64,000 nt of DNA, taken from the NCBI GenBank assembly GCA_943327755.2, contig CALPYF020000011.1, positions 1 to 64,000 of the forward strand, written 5' to 3'. This document shows, one piece after another, positions 34,466-45,767 of this stretch. Source of the DNA: Deinococcus hopiensis KR-140 (GTDB taxonomy: Bacteria; Deinococcota; Deinococci; Deinococcales; Deinococcaceae). The stretch's first letter is position 1; each line of letters opens with the position of its first letter. A program made the position numbers and the translations under genes. The notes beneath the pieces were generated by a model. It was not told where the DNA came from and did no database searches. It worked only from the letters and a program-made list of their open reading frames with translations.

Positions 34466-34534
34466 GCACACCAGCCTGAACCGGAAGCTACTCCGCGGAC
34501 CAGGGGGCGCGCGGAGTAGCAGAGCAGGGTGGGT

Positions 34535-34657
34535 TCAGCGGCGGGTGAGGCGGCGCAGCCAGCGGGGCAGGCGGCGGGCCCCGCGCTGGGCGAGGGCCAC
34601 GTCCCCGGTGGCCATCAGGCGGCTTTTCGTGATGAGGTCGAGGTCACTGCTGTACAT
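34535..34657 (-). CDS. Possible 40-residue basic protein
   Basis: Translates as MYSSDLDLITKSRLMATGDV followed by ALAQRGARRLPRWLRRLTRR. The C-terminal half is strongly basic and amphipathic. A GATTAT box ends 6 nt before the ATG, as in other leaderless genes here, and codon use is like neighbours up to the AT-rich edge. No homologue is known to me; it could be chance. Confidence 0.4.
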   Translation of the reverse strand: MYSSDLDLITKSRLMATGDVALAQRGARRLPRWLRRLTRR

Positions 34658-34919
34658 GGAGCCATAATCGCAATAAATCGGCGTTTTAGACATGATAAAT
34701 GACCCTTTGAATGCTTATAAGTGGGTATTCTTTTTAATTGCAGCAGGGCCGAAATCAAGTTGCCGAGGCAGAACATTCGCTAGGCGATCGACTTATTCTG
34801 CTTCCCAAACGGCAAGCCTGCCGTATATTCAGCCGTGTATATTCAGGCGCCCACGCCTCCACCTCTCTCCTGCGCAGCGGCGGGCGGCCATCCTTCCTGG
34901 ACGCCCGGGCCCACCGTGC
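34658..34919. other. AT-rich non-coding island upstream of sbcD
   Basis: No gene is seen. The segment 34660-34850 is visibly AT-richer than the genes around it. It holds a direct repeat GTATATTCAG at 34823-34832 and 34837-34846. It may be a leftover of inserted DNA or a control region. Confidence 0.5.
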
Positions 34920-34925
34920 TATTTT
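34920..34925 (+). promoter_or_regulatory. -10 box of sbcD
   Basis: TATTTT ends 7 nt before the sbcD ATG, giving a leaderless transcript. No convincing -35 is seen. Confidence 0.5.
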
Positions 34926-34932
34926 TTCCGTT

Positions 34933-36111
34933 ATGCGCGTACTTCACACCGCTGATTTTCACGCGGGACGTTCCCTGCGCGGCTTCGACCGCACGCCCGA
35001 GGTACACGACGCCCTGACCGAGATCGCCGCGCTGGCCCGCACCGAACGGGCGGACGTGGTGCTGGTGTCCGGCGACCTCTTCGACACCGCCAACCCCAGC
35101 GCGGAGGCCGAGCACGCCGTGTTCGACTTCTTCCTGCGCCTGCGCGACCAGGGCATCCCCAGCGTCGTGATCGCCGGGAACCACGACAGCGCCGCCCGCC
35201 TCGCCTCGGTGACTGGGCTGCTGGGCTGGGTGGGCGTGCAGGTCGTCGCGCAACCCAGCGCGAACCCGGCCGACATGATCCGCACCATCGAGACGCGCGG
35301 CGGCGAGCGCCTCGTCGTGGGCGCGCTGCCGTACCTGTCCGAACGGCGACTCGTGAAGGCGGCCGACCTGCTGGGCGGCGACACCGGCGCGTGGCGGCAG
35401 AAGTACCGCGAGGGCATGGGCTTCTTCCTGCGCCGCCTCGGCGAGGGCTTCACGGGCAGCAGCGTGAACATGCTCATGGCGCACGCGACCATGGACGGCG
35501 CGGTCCCCAGCGGCAGCGAGCGCACCATGCAGTTCGATCTGACGAACAGTTACACCCTCTCCGGGCTGCAACTCCCACCCGGCGCGCAGTACGTCGCCCT
35601 CGGGCACGTCCACAAGCCGCAGCAGGTGTCCGACGCGCCCCCCGCGTACTACCCCGGCAGCGTCATCCAGCTCGACTTCGGCGAGGCGGGCGAGAAGAAA
35701 CAGGTGAACCTGATCGAGGTGGAGGCCGGACGTCCCGCCCGCGTCCACGCCCTGCCGCTCGCCAGCGGCCGCGAACTCCGCACCCTGCGCGTGGACCTCG
35801 AACACGTCGAGAGCCGCCTCACGCAGCTTCAGGGCTTCGGCGGACTGCTGAAGGTCGTCGTGCGCGCCCCCGCCGGAACCGCCCTGCCCGGCCTGAAGGA
35901 CCGCGTGCTGAACCTCGCGCCGAACACCCTCGCGGTGGACCTCGACGCCGTGCAGGAGGACCTCGCGCTGCCGGAACTGAAACGGGAGGGCCTGAGCCTC
36001 ATGGAACTCTACGAACGCTACCACCGCGAGAAACGCGGCGACCTCCCCGACGACCTCCGCGCCGCCTTCCAGGAAGCCGATGAACTCGCCCGCACCGAGG
36101 AGAGCGCATGA
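34933..36111 (+). CDS. sbcD: Exonuclease subunit SbcD (Mre11-type)
   Basis: The product has 392 residues. The calcineurin-like nuclease motifs are in order: HTADFHAG (start), VSGDLFDTAN, IAGNHDSAAR, MAHATMDG and ALGHVHKPQ. With SbcC it forms the ATP-dependent nuclease that opens hairpins and trims blocked double-strand ends. The start at MRVLHTADFH follows homology and a TATTTT -10 box. sbcC follows after 88 bp, which is filled by a hairpin repeat. Confidence 0.96.
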   Translation: MRVLHTADFHAGRSLRGFDRTPEVHDALTEIAALARTERADVVLVSGDLFDTANPSAEAEHAVFDFFLRLRDQGIPSVVIAGNHDSAARLASVTGLLGWVGVQVVAQPSANPADMIRTIETRGGERLVVGALPYLSERRLVKAADLLGGDTGAWRQKYREGMGFFLRRLGEGFTGSSVNMLMAHATMDGAVPSGSERTMQFDLTNSYTLSGLQLPPGAQYVALGHVHKPQQVSDAPPAYYPGSVIQLDFGEAGEKKQVNLIEVEAGRPARVHALPLASGRELRTLRVDLEHVESRLTQLQGFGGLLKVVVRAPAGTALPGLKDRVLNLAPNTLAVDLDAVQEDLALPELKREGLSLMELYERYHREKRGDLPDDLRAAFQEADELARTEESA

Positions 36112-36115
36112 GGAG

Positions 36116-36181
36116 GGTTGAAAGTCGAAAGTTCATGGTCGATGGTCTGACCTCTCTCAACCATCAACCATCAACCATCAC
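36116..36181 (+). repeat. Hairpin-forming heptamer repeat between sbcD and sbcC
   Basis: Arms 36135-36146 and 36160-36171 are complementary with one mismatch; the right side is three AACCATC heptamers, i.e. GATGGTT on the other strand. The left flank GGTTGAAAGTCGAAAGTT matches the start of the repeat at 48438. It could weaken or terminate read-through from sbcD to sbcC. Confidence 0.6.
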
Positions 36182-36199
36182 CACGCCGGAGGCAAGGCA

Positions 36200-38935
<2,736 letters not shown>

Positions 38936-38941
38936 CGGCCG

Positions 38942-39010
38942 TCGGGAGTGGGACGTGGACGGGACTCAACATCGCCCGACCACGCCCCACTTTCTACTGC
39001 CCACTGCCCG
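38942..39010. repeat. Intergenic repeat, tail-type words on both sides
   Basis: GGGAGTGGGACGTGG on the left and CCACGCCCCACTTTCTACTGCCCAC on the right share the CCCACTTYCYAC vocabulary of the repeats at 7365 and 24802. It fills the gap between the convergent sbcC and PIN/TRAM genes and could act as a terminator. Confidence 0.5.
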
Positions 39011-39012
39011 GT

Positions 39013-40041
39013 TTACGCCGCGCCTTCCTCCCCGTCGAGTTTCGCGAAGATCATGCGGCCCACATTCGTCTGCACGTTGTTCACGACGACCACACGGGTG
39101 GGTTTCCCACGGAACCTGATGGCGTCCTCCACGACGACCATGGTGCCGTCCTCGAGGTACCCGACGCCCTGATTCTTCTGCTGGCCGCCCTTGCTGATGG
39201 TGACGGTCAGGTGGTCCCCCGCCTGCACCTGGGGTTTCAGCGCGACGGCGGCCTCGTGGATGCTGAGGATCTCCACGCCGTGCAGGCGGGCGATCTTGCC
39301 GAGGTTGTTGTCGTTCGTGACGATCCGCGCGCCGCTCTCGCGGGCCAGTCGGATGAGCTTGTCGTCCGTGGTGGGCAGGGCCGCGTCGTCCCAGTCCTCG
39401 ATACGCAGGGGCCGCAGGGCGCGCAGATCTTCCAGCACCGCCAGGCCGCGTTTGCCGCGTGTGCGTTTCTGCGCGTCGTGATGGTCGGAGAGCGTCTGGA
39501 GTTCCCGCAGGATGAACGCCGGGACGACGAGTTCCCCGTCGAGGAACCCGGCGCGCAGCAACTCGACGATGCGCCCGTCGATGATGACGTTGCTGTCGAG
39601 CAGCTTGCTGCCGGGCTTACGGCGCACCTGCGGGAACGCCAGCAGCCCGAAGCTCTCGGCGTTGCGCAGCGCGAACGACACGAAGAACACACCCAGCACG
39701 ACCGTGACGATCAGGTTCCAGATCCAGGTGTAGAAAGGCACGGTGCGCAGCAGGCTGCTCAGCAGCACGCTCACGAGCAGGGCCACGATGAGTCCGAAGG
39801 TCGCGGCGGCCACTGCGCGAGGTGACAGCTGGGCGTACCAGCGACCAAACCGGGCGGAGGCCCGCAGGCCCACACTTTCCACCCGGGGGGCCAGCAGCAG
39901 GGCCGTGAGCATGCCAGCCAGCATCAGACTGAGGGTATTGACCATACCCAGTTCCTCAGACTGGGTCGTTGCTAGGCCCCTGCCAGCCAGGAAACCCAGC
40001 AGCAACCCTAGCAACATGGTCACAATACGAATCAAGAGCAC
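39013..40041 (-). CDS. Membrane-anchored PIN/TRAM domain protein (YacL-like)
   Basis: The product has 342 residues. About four N-terminal membrane helices (1-135) are followed by a PIN-type nuclease domain (LLDSNVIIDGRIVELL, ILRELQTLSD, LPTTDDKLIRLA, IVTNDNNLGKIA with the acidic residues in place) and a C-terminal TRAM domain (about 275-335). This is the YacL-type family of firmicutes and Deinococcus. RNase activity is plausible, but the target is unknown. GTG start. Confidence 0.87.
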   Translation of the reverse strand: MLLIRIVTMLLGLLLGFLAGRGLATTQSEELGMVNTLSLMLAGMLTALLLAPRVESVGLRASARFGRWYAQLSPRAVAAATFGLIVALLVSVLLSSLLRTVPFYTWIWNLIVTVVLGVFFVSFALRNAESFGLLAFPQVRRKPGSKLLDSNVIIDGRIVELLRAGFLDGELVVPAFILRELQTLSDHHDAQKRTRGKRGLAVLEDLRALRPLRIEDWDDAALPTTDDKLIRLARESGARIVTNDNNLGKIARLHGVEILSIHEAAVALKPQVQAGDHLTVTISKGGQQKNQGVGYLEDGTMVVVEDAIRFRGKPTRVVVVNNVQTNVGRMIFAKLDGEEGAA

Positions 40042-40134
40042 GTGTCCCAGTCTATCGACTTTGCGTATTTCAGGTGTCCTGCATCCAGCACCCTCAGGCT
40101 GCTCCGTAGAGACCAGACCAGTCAGCGACCATGA

Positions 40135-40440
40135 TTAGCGGCGGGCGTGTAAACGCCCAACGAAACGGGCAGGATCCAGATCAATCCACCACACTGCAGC
40201 CCCCGTAGTCCAGGAGCACAGCACAGCTATGACTTGCCCCACCAGCTCAGCCTCACCCTGCAACGTACGGATGGAGGCCCAGAGTCCGACAGCAGCAGGC
40301 AGGACAAGCGGAATCAGGCCACGCCAGAACAGCGGGCGATCCCGGTAATGGAGTCGCTGGGCGACCTTCCGCAGGGTTATTCCTGCATATGCCAGTGGCC
40401 CCATGACGAGGCACACAAGGAAAAAGTCCAGGTCAGACAT
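40135..40440 (-). CDS. Small membrane protein of unknown function
   Basis: The product has 101 residues with about three hydrophobic segments (FFLVCLVMGPLAYAGITL, WRGLIPLVLPAAVGLWASI, VIAVLCSWTTGAAVWWIDL). The ATG at 40440 is preferred to one 15 codons upstream, which would add residues from the AT-rich region. Codon use is less GC-extreme than neighbours, and it borders an AT-rich gap. Confidence 0.55.
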   Translation of the reverse strand: MSDLDFFLVCLVMGPLAYAGITLRKVAQRLHYRDRPLFWRGLIPLVLPAAVGLWASIRTLQGEAELVGQVIAVLCSWTTGAAVWWIDLDPARFVGRLHARR

Positions 40441-40730
40441 GCAGTCAACGATTTTAAGTTCTAGGCCACGCCTTGAAATGCTCAAAGCATGTGCCTAGAA
40501 TTAGTACCTCGCAAGTAACAGGTGGAGGTTAATGCCACTTATAAAACAACCATGCAAAAAGCTGATTTTTTGACAAATATTTGACTTTTATGTGATAAGA
40601 ATTATTTTTTAATGAGCTGATAGAAAAACAGTTACCTATCCCAATACCCTCAGATTCAAATTAGAACAATAAACCGTCCACTTCTCCCTCTCAAAACACC
40701 ACGGACACATTTGAAATGAAGAGTAAAAAT
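40441..40730. other. AT-rich gap between a small membrane gene and two tRNAs
   Basis: About 290 bp with no credible gene and markedly more A+T than the rest of the window (especially 40540-40740). It contains a promoter-like TTGACA, 17 bp, TGATAA (about 40574-40602, plus strand) that leads into nothing recognised. It lies at the 3' side of the tRNA genes, a common place for past insertions. Confidence 0.5.
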
Positions 40731-40754
40731 GAAAAACGCCCACTAGGTGGGCGT
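40731..40754 (-). terminator. Terminator of the tRNA-Cys/tRNA-Val operon
   Basis: An 8-bp stem ACGCCCAC/GTGGGCGT with a 3-nt loop (40736-40754) is followed on the minus strand by TTTTTCATTTTTA, 5 bp past the tRNA-Val gene. Confidence 0.88.
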
Positions 40755-40758
40755 CTCT

Positions 40759-40834
<76 letters not shown>

Positions 40835-40851
40835 GACCTGAAATGGGGTAC

Positions 40852-40927
<76 letters not shown>

Positions 40928-40984
40928 TGAGGCTTTTGCTGTCCCTTGCGGGCGGCTGGTGGGTCTTCCTCTCCAGCGGAAGGA

Positions 40985-41013
40985 ATGTTAGCACGGCTTT
41001 TCTGGTCTGTAAA
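40985..41013 (-). promoter_or_regulatory. Promoter of the tRNA pair
   Basis: On the minus strand TTTACA (41013-41008), a 17-bp spacer and TAACAT (40990-40985). It lies about 60 bp before tRNA-Cys, so a leader is removed during maturation. Confidence 0.65.
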
Positions 41014-41066
41014 CAGGGGGGCAGCTGCGCCGCGGAACTGCCGGACCAGCCTCTAGACTGCCGCAC

Positions 41067-42089
41067 ATGCACGCGCCTGTCCTGACCCGGTTTCTGCCGC
41101 TGACCATCACCCTCGCCCTAAGCGCACCGGCGGGCGCGCAGCTCCTTCAGACGCCTGCCCAGACGGCTGCGCAGCCGATCCTGAAGGGCCTGACGGTGGA
41201 CGGTACGGCCCTGCGTCAGGGCGCGACGACGATCACCCTCGACGTCACTGGCGGGTACGTAGTGGGTGTGCTGACCGAAACGGACTCGCTTGATGAGCTG
41301 GCGCGTGGCGTGGCGACCGGCTGGGGCATGGGCGCCCCAGACCTTCCGAAACTGAAAGCCAGTCTGAGTAACCCGCAGTTGCTGGCGGCGGCCCGCTCGG
41401 GGTTCGTGCAGCCCTCCGACGATTCGGGAACGGACGTCATTGCCCTGAAGGTGACGGGTGAGGGCAGCGCCATGCGGTACGCAGCGTACGTCGCCGTGAA
41501 CATCTGGCCCGATAGCGCCTTCCCGGCCACGAAGGCCATGACGGGCAGCGTCGCGGCGCCCGTCACGCTGCGGGTCTTCAGTGACTTCCAGTGCCCGTAC
41601 TGCAAGCAGTTGTGGGACACGGCGATGCCCTCGTGGCGCAAGGATAGTGCCACGTACCGCGTGATGCACTACGAGTTTCCGCTGTCGTTCCACCGCAATG
41701 CGCAGGGCGCGGCGGAGGCCAGCGAGTGCGCGGCCGCACAGGGGAAGTTCTGGCCGTTCGCGGATCAACTGTTTGCGAACTATCAGGTGTGGACCCCGTT
41801 GGATCCGAAGGACGCCCCTGCAAAGTACGCCGGGTATGCCAAGGCCGTCGGGCTGGACACGGCCACCTTCAAGACCTGCGTGAGCCAGCGGACGTTCCGG
41901 GCCAGCGTGGACGCCCAGGTGCAGGCGGGGCTGAAGGTGAACGTGCAAGGCACACCGACCGTGTACCTGAACGGCCTGAAGCTGTCGAACTACAGCGACG
42001 CGCGTGAAGTGGCCCGTGCCCGAGCCATCACGACAGCGCAGCCCTCTGCCGCCGGTGTGATCGAGACGCGTCTGAAACAGTTCCGCTGA
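41067..42089 (+). CDS. Secreted DsbA/thioredoxin-fold protein
   Basis: The product has 340 residues. Signal peptide (FLPLTITLALSAPAGAQ), an N-terminal domain of about 130 residues I do not recognise, then a DsbA-type domain: VFSDFQCPYCKQLW (catalytic CPYC near 176), helical insert, and the cis-Pro loop VQGTPTVYLNG. Probably forms or shuffles disulfides outside the cytoplasm. TAGACT ends 7 nt before the ATG. Confidence 0.87.
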   Translation: MHAPVLTRFLPLTITLALSAPAGAQLLQTPAQTAAQPILKGLTVDGTALRQGATTITLDVTGGYVVGVLTETDSLDELARGVATGWGMGAPDLPKLKASLSNPQLLAAARSGFVQPSDDSGTDVIALKVTGEGSAMRYAAYVAVNIWPDSAFPATKAMTGSVAAPVTLRVFSDFQCPYCKQLWDTAMPSWRKDSATYRVMHYEFPLSFHRNAQGAAEASECAAAQGKFWPFADQLFANYQVWTPLDPKDAPAKYAGYAKAVGLDTATFKTCVSQRTFRASVDAQVQAGLKVNVQGTPTVYLNGLKLSNYSDAREVARARAITTAQPSAAGVIETRLKQFR

Positions 42090-42125
42090 TCTACACCCCC
42101 CCTGGCGAGTGCACGCAACACTCGC

Positions 42126-42163
42126 CATTACTTTGTGTCACTATGTAGTCATGCAAAGTAATG
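42126..42163. promoter_or_regulatory. PadR operator candidate
   Basis: A perfect 10-bp inverted repeat CATTACTTTG (42126-42135) and CAAAGTAATG (42154-42163), spacer 18 bp, covers the promoter and the padR start codon at 42151. PadR proteins bind such palindromes and usually autorepress. Confidence 0.6.
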
Positions 42164-42492
42164 GGGTGGAGGGCAACCTGCTGCGCGGCACGCTGGACTT
42201 CCTGCTGCTCGCCAGCCTGGAGCACGGTCCCCTGTATGGCCTGCGCATCATCCAGGACGTTCAGAACAGGACTGGCGGGCACTTCAACTTTAAGGAAGGC
42301 ACCCTCTATCCCGCCCTGCACCGCCTGGAAAAACGCGGCCTGATCCATGCCGAAATTCGACCGAGTGATGTCGGCGGCCCGCCCCGCAAGTACTACCACC
42401 TGACTGATACCGGCCTGACCGAACTGGAACGCCAGCGTGACGCCCAGCGCGCCCACGCCCAAGCCCTGCGCCCCTACCTGGAGTTCGCATGA
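42151..42492 (+). CDS. PadR-family transcriptional regulator
   Basis: The product has 113 residues. Typical short PadR: LLRGTLDFLLLASLEHGPLYGLRIIQ, FKEGTLYPALHRLEKRGLI with the HTH, and PPRKYYHLTDTGLTELE wing. Its stop overlaps the start of the next gene (ATGA). The long inverted repeat over its start codon argues for autorepression. PadR-type regulators commonly answer small hydrophobic effectors. Confidence 0.92.
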   Translation: MQSNGVEGNLLRGTLDFLLLASLEHGPLYGLRIIQDVQNRTGGHFNFKEGTLYPALHRLEKRGLIHAEIRPSDVGGPPRKYYHLTDTGLTELERQRDAQRAHAQALRPYLEFA

Positions 42493-43736
42493 GCCCGGAA
42501 GAACGCTTCATCCGCTCGGCAACCAGGGGCCTGCGCGGCACCGTCCGCGCTGAGGTGCAGTCAGAATTACGCTCGCACCTGCATGAGCGTCTGCAGGACC
42601 TGCGGCTCAGTGGCTGCACAGAGCAGGAAGCGCGCCAGCAGGCGCTGCGGGAACTCGGCTCGCCCCTTACGGTGCGCCGGAGCCTGTGGGTCACACATCC
42701 GCCCCTGTACCTGCTGGGTTGGGCGGCACTCACCCTGACGGTCGTCATGACCGGGCTGTACTTCCGGGACGTGCAGGTGTTCCCCACACCCATCCCGCAG
42801 GTCGGGGACGGGTACGGACTTCGCGGTGTGTCCGGTGACATCGTCCCGGGTCTGCGACTTGACGCGTGGGCCCGCCAGCTGCCTCCCCAGGCGAGCGTGG
42901 TGAACGAGGGTGGGACGCCGACCCTACACGTCGGACATGCGCCGGCGATCCCGCTCAGGGGTGGCGCCTCCGATGACCGGCCCCTGATCTTCGAGGCGGA
43001 GGCCCTTCCTGGCGCGGACCGCTTCCTGGTGAAAGGGTCGAATGGCCTGTTGCGCCCGCTCATCCCCTGGCTGGAGCAGGCCTATCACGTGCGAGGACCC
43101 TTCCTGAACCTGCCGAACCTCGGGGTGCGGGCCTATCGGGGAGGTCTGGGCGTGCGCGTGCCGCTCGCCCACAGTGGGCAGCTGAGTCTGAACGGGGTGG
43201 CCCTGCCCGGCGAACCGGGTCCCCGGCTGTCGGACTGGGCGGATCACCTGAACATGCGTCTGACAGCGGAGGCAGTTCTGGACACGGTACCTGCCGCGCA
43301 GCGGGCGCGGATGGACGTGTCCCCGTCCGAGCTGCTGAGCGCGCCGGGAGACCTGAACGTGCGGCGCGTGAACCCCGGGGAGTCCTACGTTCTCGTCGTG
43401 CGGTACCGGGAGGAGGTCTTCAGCGAGGGGCGGACCGAGGTCACTGGGCGTGAGCGCCTGCAAATCTCCCGGCCCGTGCAGGCGGACCGCGACGGCATCC
43501 TGCGACTTCAGCGTTTCTACAGTCCGTATGGGACCAACTGGACCGCCCTGCGCGTGCACCCAGACTTCAAGAGGTGGGCGGCCGCCCCACTCGCCTCCCA
43601 GACCCTGCCGGCCGTGCTGGTCCAAGTGGGACGGGAGTACCGGGGCGGCGTGCCGCTGAAGACCGTCGGCACCCCCACGCTGGAAGGGCAGGTCAACGAG
43701 ATTCCGCTGGTCGAACTGAAGCCGGAGCAACCGTGA
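42489..43736 (+). CDS. Permease-prefix-domain membrane protein of unknown function
   Basis: The product has 415 residues. Residues 1-65 resemble the 'permease prefix' helical domain (SELRSHLHERLQDLRLSGCTEQEARQQALRELGSP) that often follows padR genes; one membrane helix (about 72-93) and a 320-residue extracytoplasmic part of unknown fold follow. No permease or ABC ATPase is in the operon. It overlaps padR by 4 bp and is surely co-expressed. Confidence 0.75.
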   Translation: MSPEERFIRSATRGLRGTVRAEVQSELRSHLHERLQDLRLSGCTEQEARQQALRELGSPLTVRRSLWVTHPPLYLLGWAALTLTVVMTGLYFRDVQVFPTPIPQVGDGYGLRGVSGDIVPGLRLDAWARQLPPQASVVNEGGTPTLHVGHAPAIPLRGGASDDRPLIFEAEALPGADRFLVKGSNGLLRPLIPWLEQAYHVRGPFLNLPNLGVRAYRGGLGVRVPLAHSGQLSLNGVALPGEPGPRLSDWADHLNMRLTAEAVLDTVPAAQRARMDVSPSELLSAPGDLNVRRVNPGESYVLVVRYREEVFSEGRTEVTGRERLQISRPVQADRDGILRLQRFYSPYGTNWTALRVHPDFKRWAAAPLASQTLPAVLVQVGREYRGGVPLKTVGTPTLEGQVNEIPLVELKPEQP

Positions 43737-43767
43737 TCTCTCACGGCGCTCCGGCTCCCAGGGTCAT

Positions 43768-45717
43768 TCAGCTGCGGGTCTTGTAGCGTTCCAGCAGTTC
43801 GGCTTTCAGGTCGTCGAATTTCACACCTTTGCGTTCCTTATGGCCTTCGGGCGTGCGTTCGCGGACGCTGACCTCGCGTCCTTCCTGTTCCTTGTCGCCG
43901 ACGATGAGCATGACGGGGAGCTTGCTGAGCTCGGCAGTGCGGACCTTGGCGTTCATGCGGTTCGAGGAGTCATCCACCTCGGCGCGCAGGCCTGCTTGGT
44001 GCAGTTCGTCGCGGAGTTGCCAAGCGTAGTCGTTGTGACGGTCGGCGATGGGAATGATCATGATCTGGCGGGGCGCGAGCCACAGGGGGAAGTCCCCGGC
44101 GTAGTGTTCGATGAGGATGCCGGTGAAGCGTTCGATGCTGCCGAACGGGGCGCGGTGGATCATGATGGGGCGGTGGTCCTGGCCGTCCTCGCCGACGTAG
44201 CTGATGTCGAAGCGTTCGGGGAGGTTGTAGTCCACCTGGATGGTGCCGAGCTGCCATTCGCGGCCGAGGACGTCCTTGACGACGAAGTCGAGTTTGGGGC
44301 CGTAGAAGGCGGCGTCGCCGGGTTCGATGGTGTAGGGCAGGCCGACTTCCTCGACCGCCTCAATGATCTGCTGCTCCGCGAGGGTCCAGTTGGCCTCGTC
44401 ACCGACGTACTTGTCACTTTCCGGGTCGCGGGTGCCGACGCGGAAGCGGACCTCGTTCATGCCGAAGGTCTTCAGCACGAGGACCGTCAGGTCGAGGACG
44501 TCCAGGAATTCCTTTTTCAGCTGGTCGGGGCGGACGAACAGGTGCGCGTCGTCCTGCGTGAAGCCGCGCACGCGGGTCAGGCCGTTCAGTTCGCCGCTCT
44601 GCTCATAGCGGTACACCGTGCCGAACTCCGCGAGTCGCACCGGCAGGTCGCGGTAGCTGCGGGGTTTGCTGGCGTAGATGCGCACGTGGTGCGGGCAGTT
44701 CATGGGTTTGAGCATGTACTCCTCGTCGTCCACCTCGATGGGGCGGAACTGACCGTCGGAGTACTTCTCGTAGTGGCCGCTCGTGCGGTACAGGTCGAGG
44801 TTCCCGATGTTGGGCGTGATGACACCCTGGTACCCGCGCTGGAACTGCTGCTCCTTCATGAAGCTGGTGAGTTCCTCGCGCAGGACCGTGCCGTTCGGGA
44901 GCCACAGCGGCAGGCCCTTGCCGACCAGCGGGTCGATGGTGAAGAGTTCCAGTTCGCGGCCCAGTTTGCGGTGGTCGCGCCTCTTGGCTTCCTCCAGCTG
45001 GTGCAGGTACGCGTCGAGTTCCTTCTGCGTGGCGAACGCGACGCCGTACACGCGCTGGAGGATCGGGTTCTTCTCGTTCCCGCGCCAGTACGCGCCACTG
45101 GTGCTCATCAGCTTGAACGCGCCGGGCAGCTTCCCGGTGTTCGGGAAGTGCGGCCCGCGGCACAGGTCCGTGTAGTCACCCTGCGTGTAGAACGTGATGG
45201 GCTCGTCCTCGGGCAGGCCCGCGATGAGTTCCTGCTTGTACGGGTCGTGCGGGAACTGCGCAAGCCCCTCGGCCTTGCTGATCTCGCGCCGCGTGAAGTC
45301 CAGGCCGCGCGCGATGATGTCCCGCATGATCTTCTCGATCTCCGGGAGGTCCTCTTCCTTCAGGGGTTCGGGCAGGTCGAAGTCCTGGTACCAGCCGTTC
45401 TCGATGCTGGGCCCCACGCCGCGCTTGATGGCGTCCACGCCGTACCCTTTGCCCCTGTAGTACTCGCCGACCGCCTGACTCATGACGTGGCCCAGCGAGT
45501 GGCGGAACAGCGGCGCAGCGTCGGCCGGGTTCTTCTTCGTGATCAGCGTGATGTTCGCGCCGTCGGGCAGGGGCGTCATCAGGTCGACCAGTTCGCCGTT
45601 CGCGGTGGCCGCCAGGGCGTCCTGCGCGAGGCGCGGGCCGATAGCGGCGGCCGCGTCCAGCGCAGTGGCGCCAGCTTGAAGTTCGAGTTGTTTACCGTCA
45701 GGAAGGATTACGTGCAT
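43768..45717 (-). CDS. thrS: Threonyl-tRNA synthetase
   Basis: The product has 649 residues. N-terminal TGS-like domain (MHVILPDGKQLELQAGATALDAA), editing domain with HSLGHVMSQA, class II catalytic core (motif 2 MNCPHHVRIYA region, YEQSGELNGLTRVRGFTQDDAH) and C-terminal anticodon-binding domain (PIADRHNDYAWQL). It charges tRNA-Thr. The Shine-Dalgarno AGAGG ends 5 nt before ATG. A structured leader with a 32-codon reading frame precedes it. Confidence 0.97.
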   Translation of the reverse strand: MHVILPDGKQLELQAGATALDAAAAIGPRLAQDALAATANGELVDLMTPLPDGANITLITKKNPADAAPLFRHSLGHVMSQAVGEYYRGKGYGVDAIKRGVGPSIENGWYQDFDLPEPLKEEDLPEIEKIMRDIIARGLDFTRREISKAEGLAQFPHDPYKQELIAGLPEDEPITFYTQGDYTDLCRGPHFPNTGKLPGAFKLMSTSGAYWRGNEKNPILQRVYGVAFATQKELDAYLHQLEEAKRRDHRKLGRELELFTIDPLVGKGLPLWLPNGTVLREELTSFMKEQQFQRGYQGVITPNIGNLDLYRTSGHYEKYSDGQFRPIEVDDEEYMLKPMNCPHHVRIYASKPRSYRDLPVRLAEFGTVYRYEQSGELNGLTRVRGFTQDDAHLFVRPDQLKKEFLDVLDLTVLVLKTFGMNEVRFRVGTRDPESDKYVGDEANWTLAEQQIIEAVEEVGLPYTIEPGDAAFYGPKLDFVVKDVLGREWQLGTIQVDYNLPERFDISYVGEDGQDHRPIMIHRAPFGSIERFTGILIEHYAGDFPLWLAPRQIMIIPIADRHNDYAWQLRDELHQAGLRAEVDDSSNRMNAKVRTAELSKLPVMLIVGDKEQEGREVSVRERTPEGHKERKGVKFDDLKAELLERYKTRS

Positions 45718-45719
45718 GT

Positions 45720-45761
45720 CGACCTCTGTGTGTGGGCTGAGCGCAGGTCGCGTTCAGCCAT
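45720..45761 (-). promoter_or_regulatory. Hairpin that can pair with the thrS ribosome-binding site
   Basis: On the RNA, GGCUGA and UCAGCC (plus 45754-45759 and 45735-45740) form a stem, extended by CGC/GCG, with a GACCU loop. That loop is complementary to AGGUC (plus 45721-45725), which contains the Shine-Dalgarno. The fold could sequester the start site. Confidence 0.45.
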
Positions 45762-45767
45762 GAGAAA

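Noticed and set aside
34738..34933. Longer SbcD start
   Set aside because: The extension would be encoded by the AT-rich island, has no homology and would lie upstream of the TATTTT promoter box.
40570..40620. Radiation/desiccation response motif in the AT-rich gap
   Set aside because: TTATGTGATAAG matches only the first part of the known TTATGTCATTGACATAA palindrome and there is no gene downstream.
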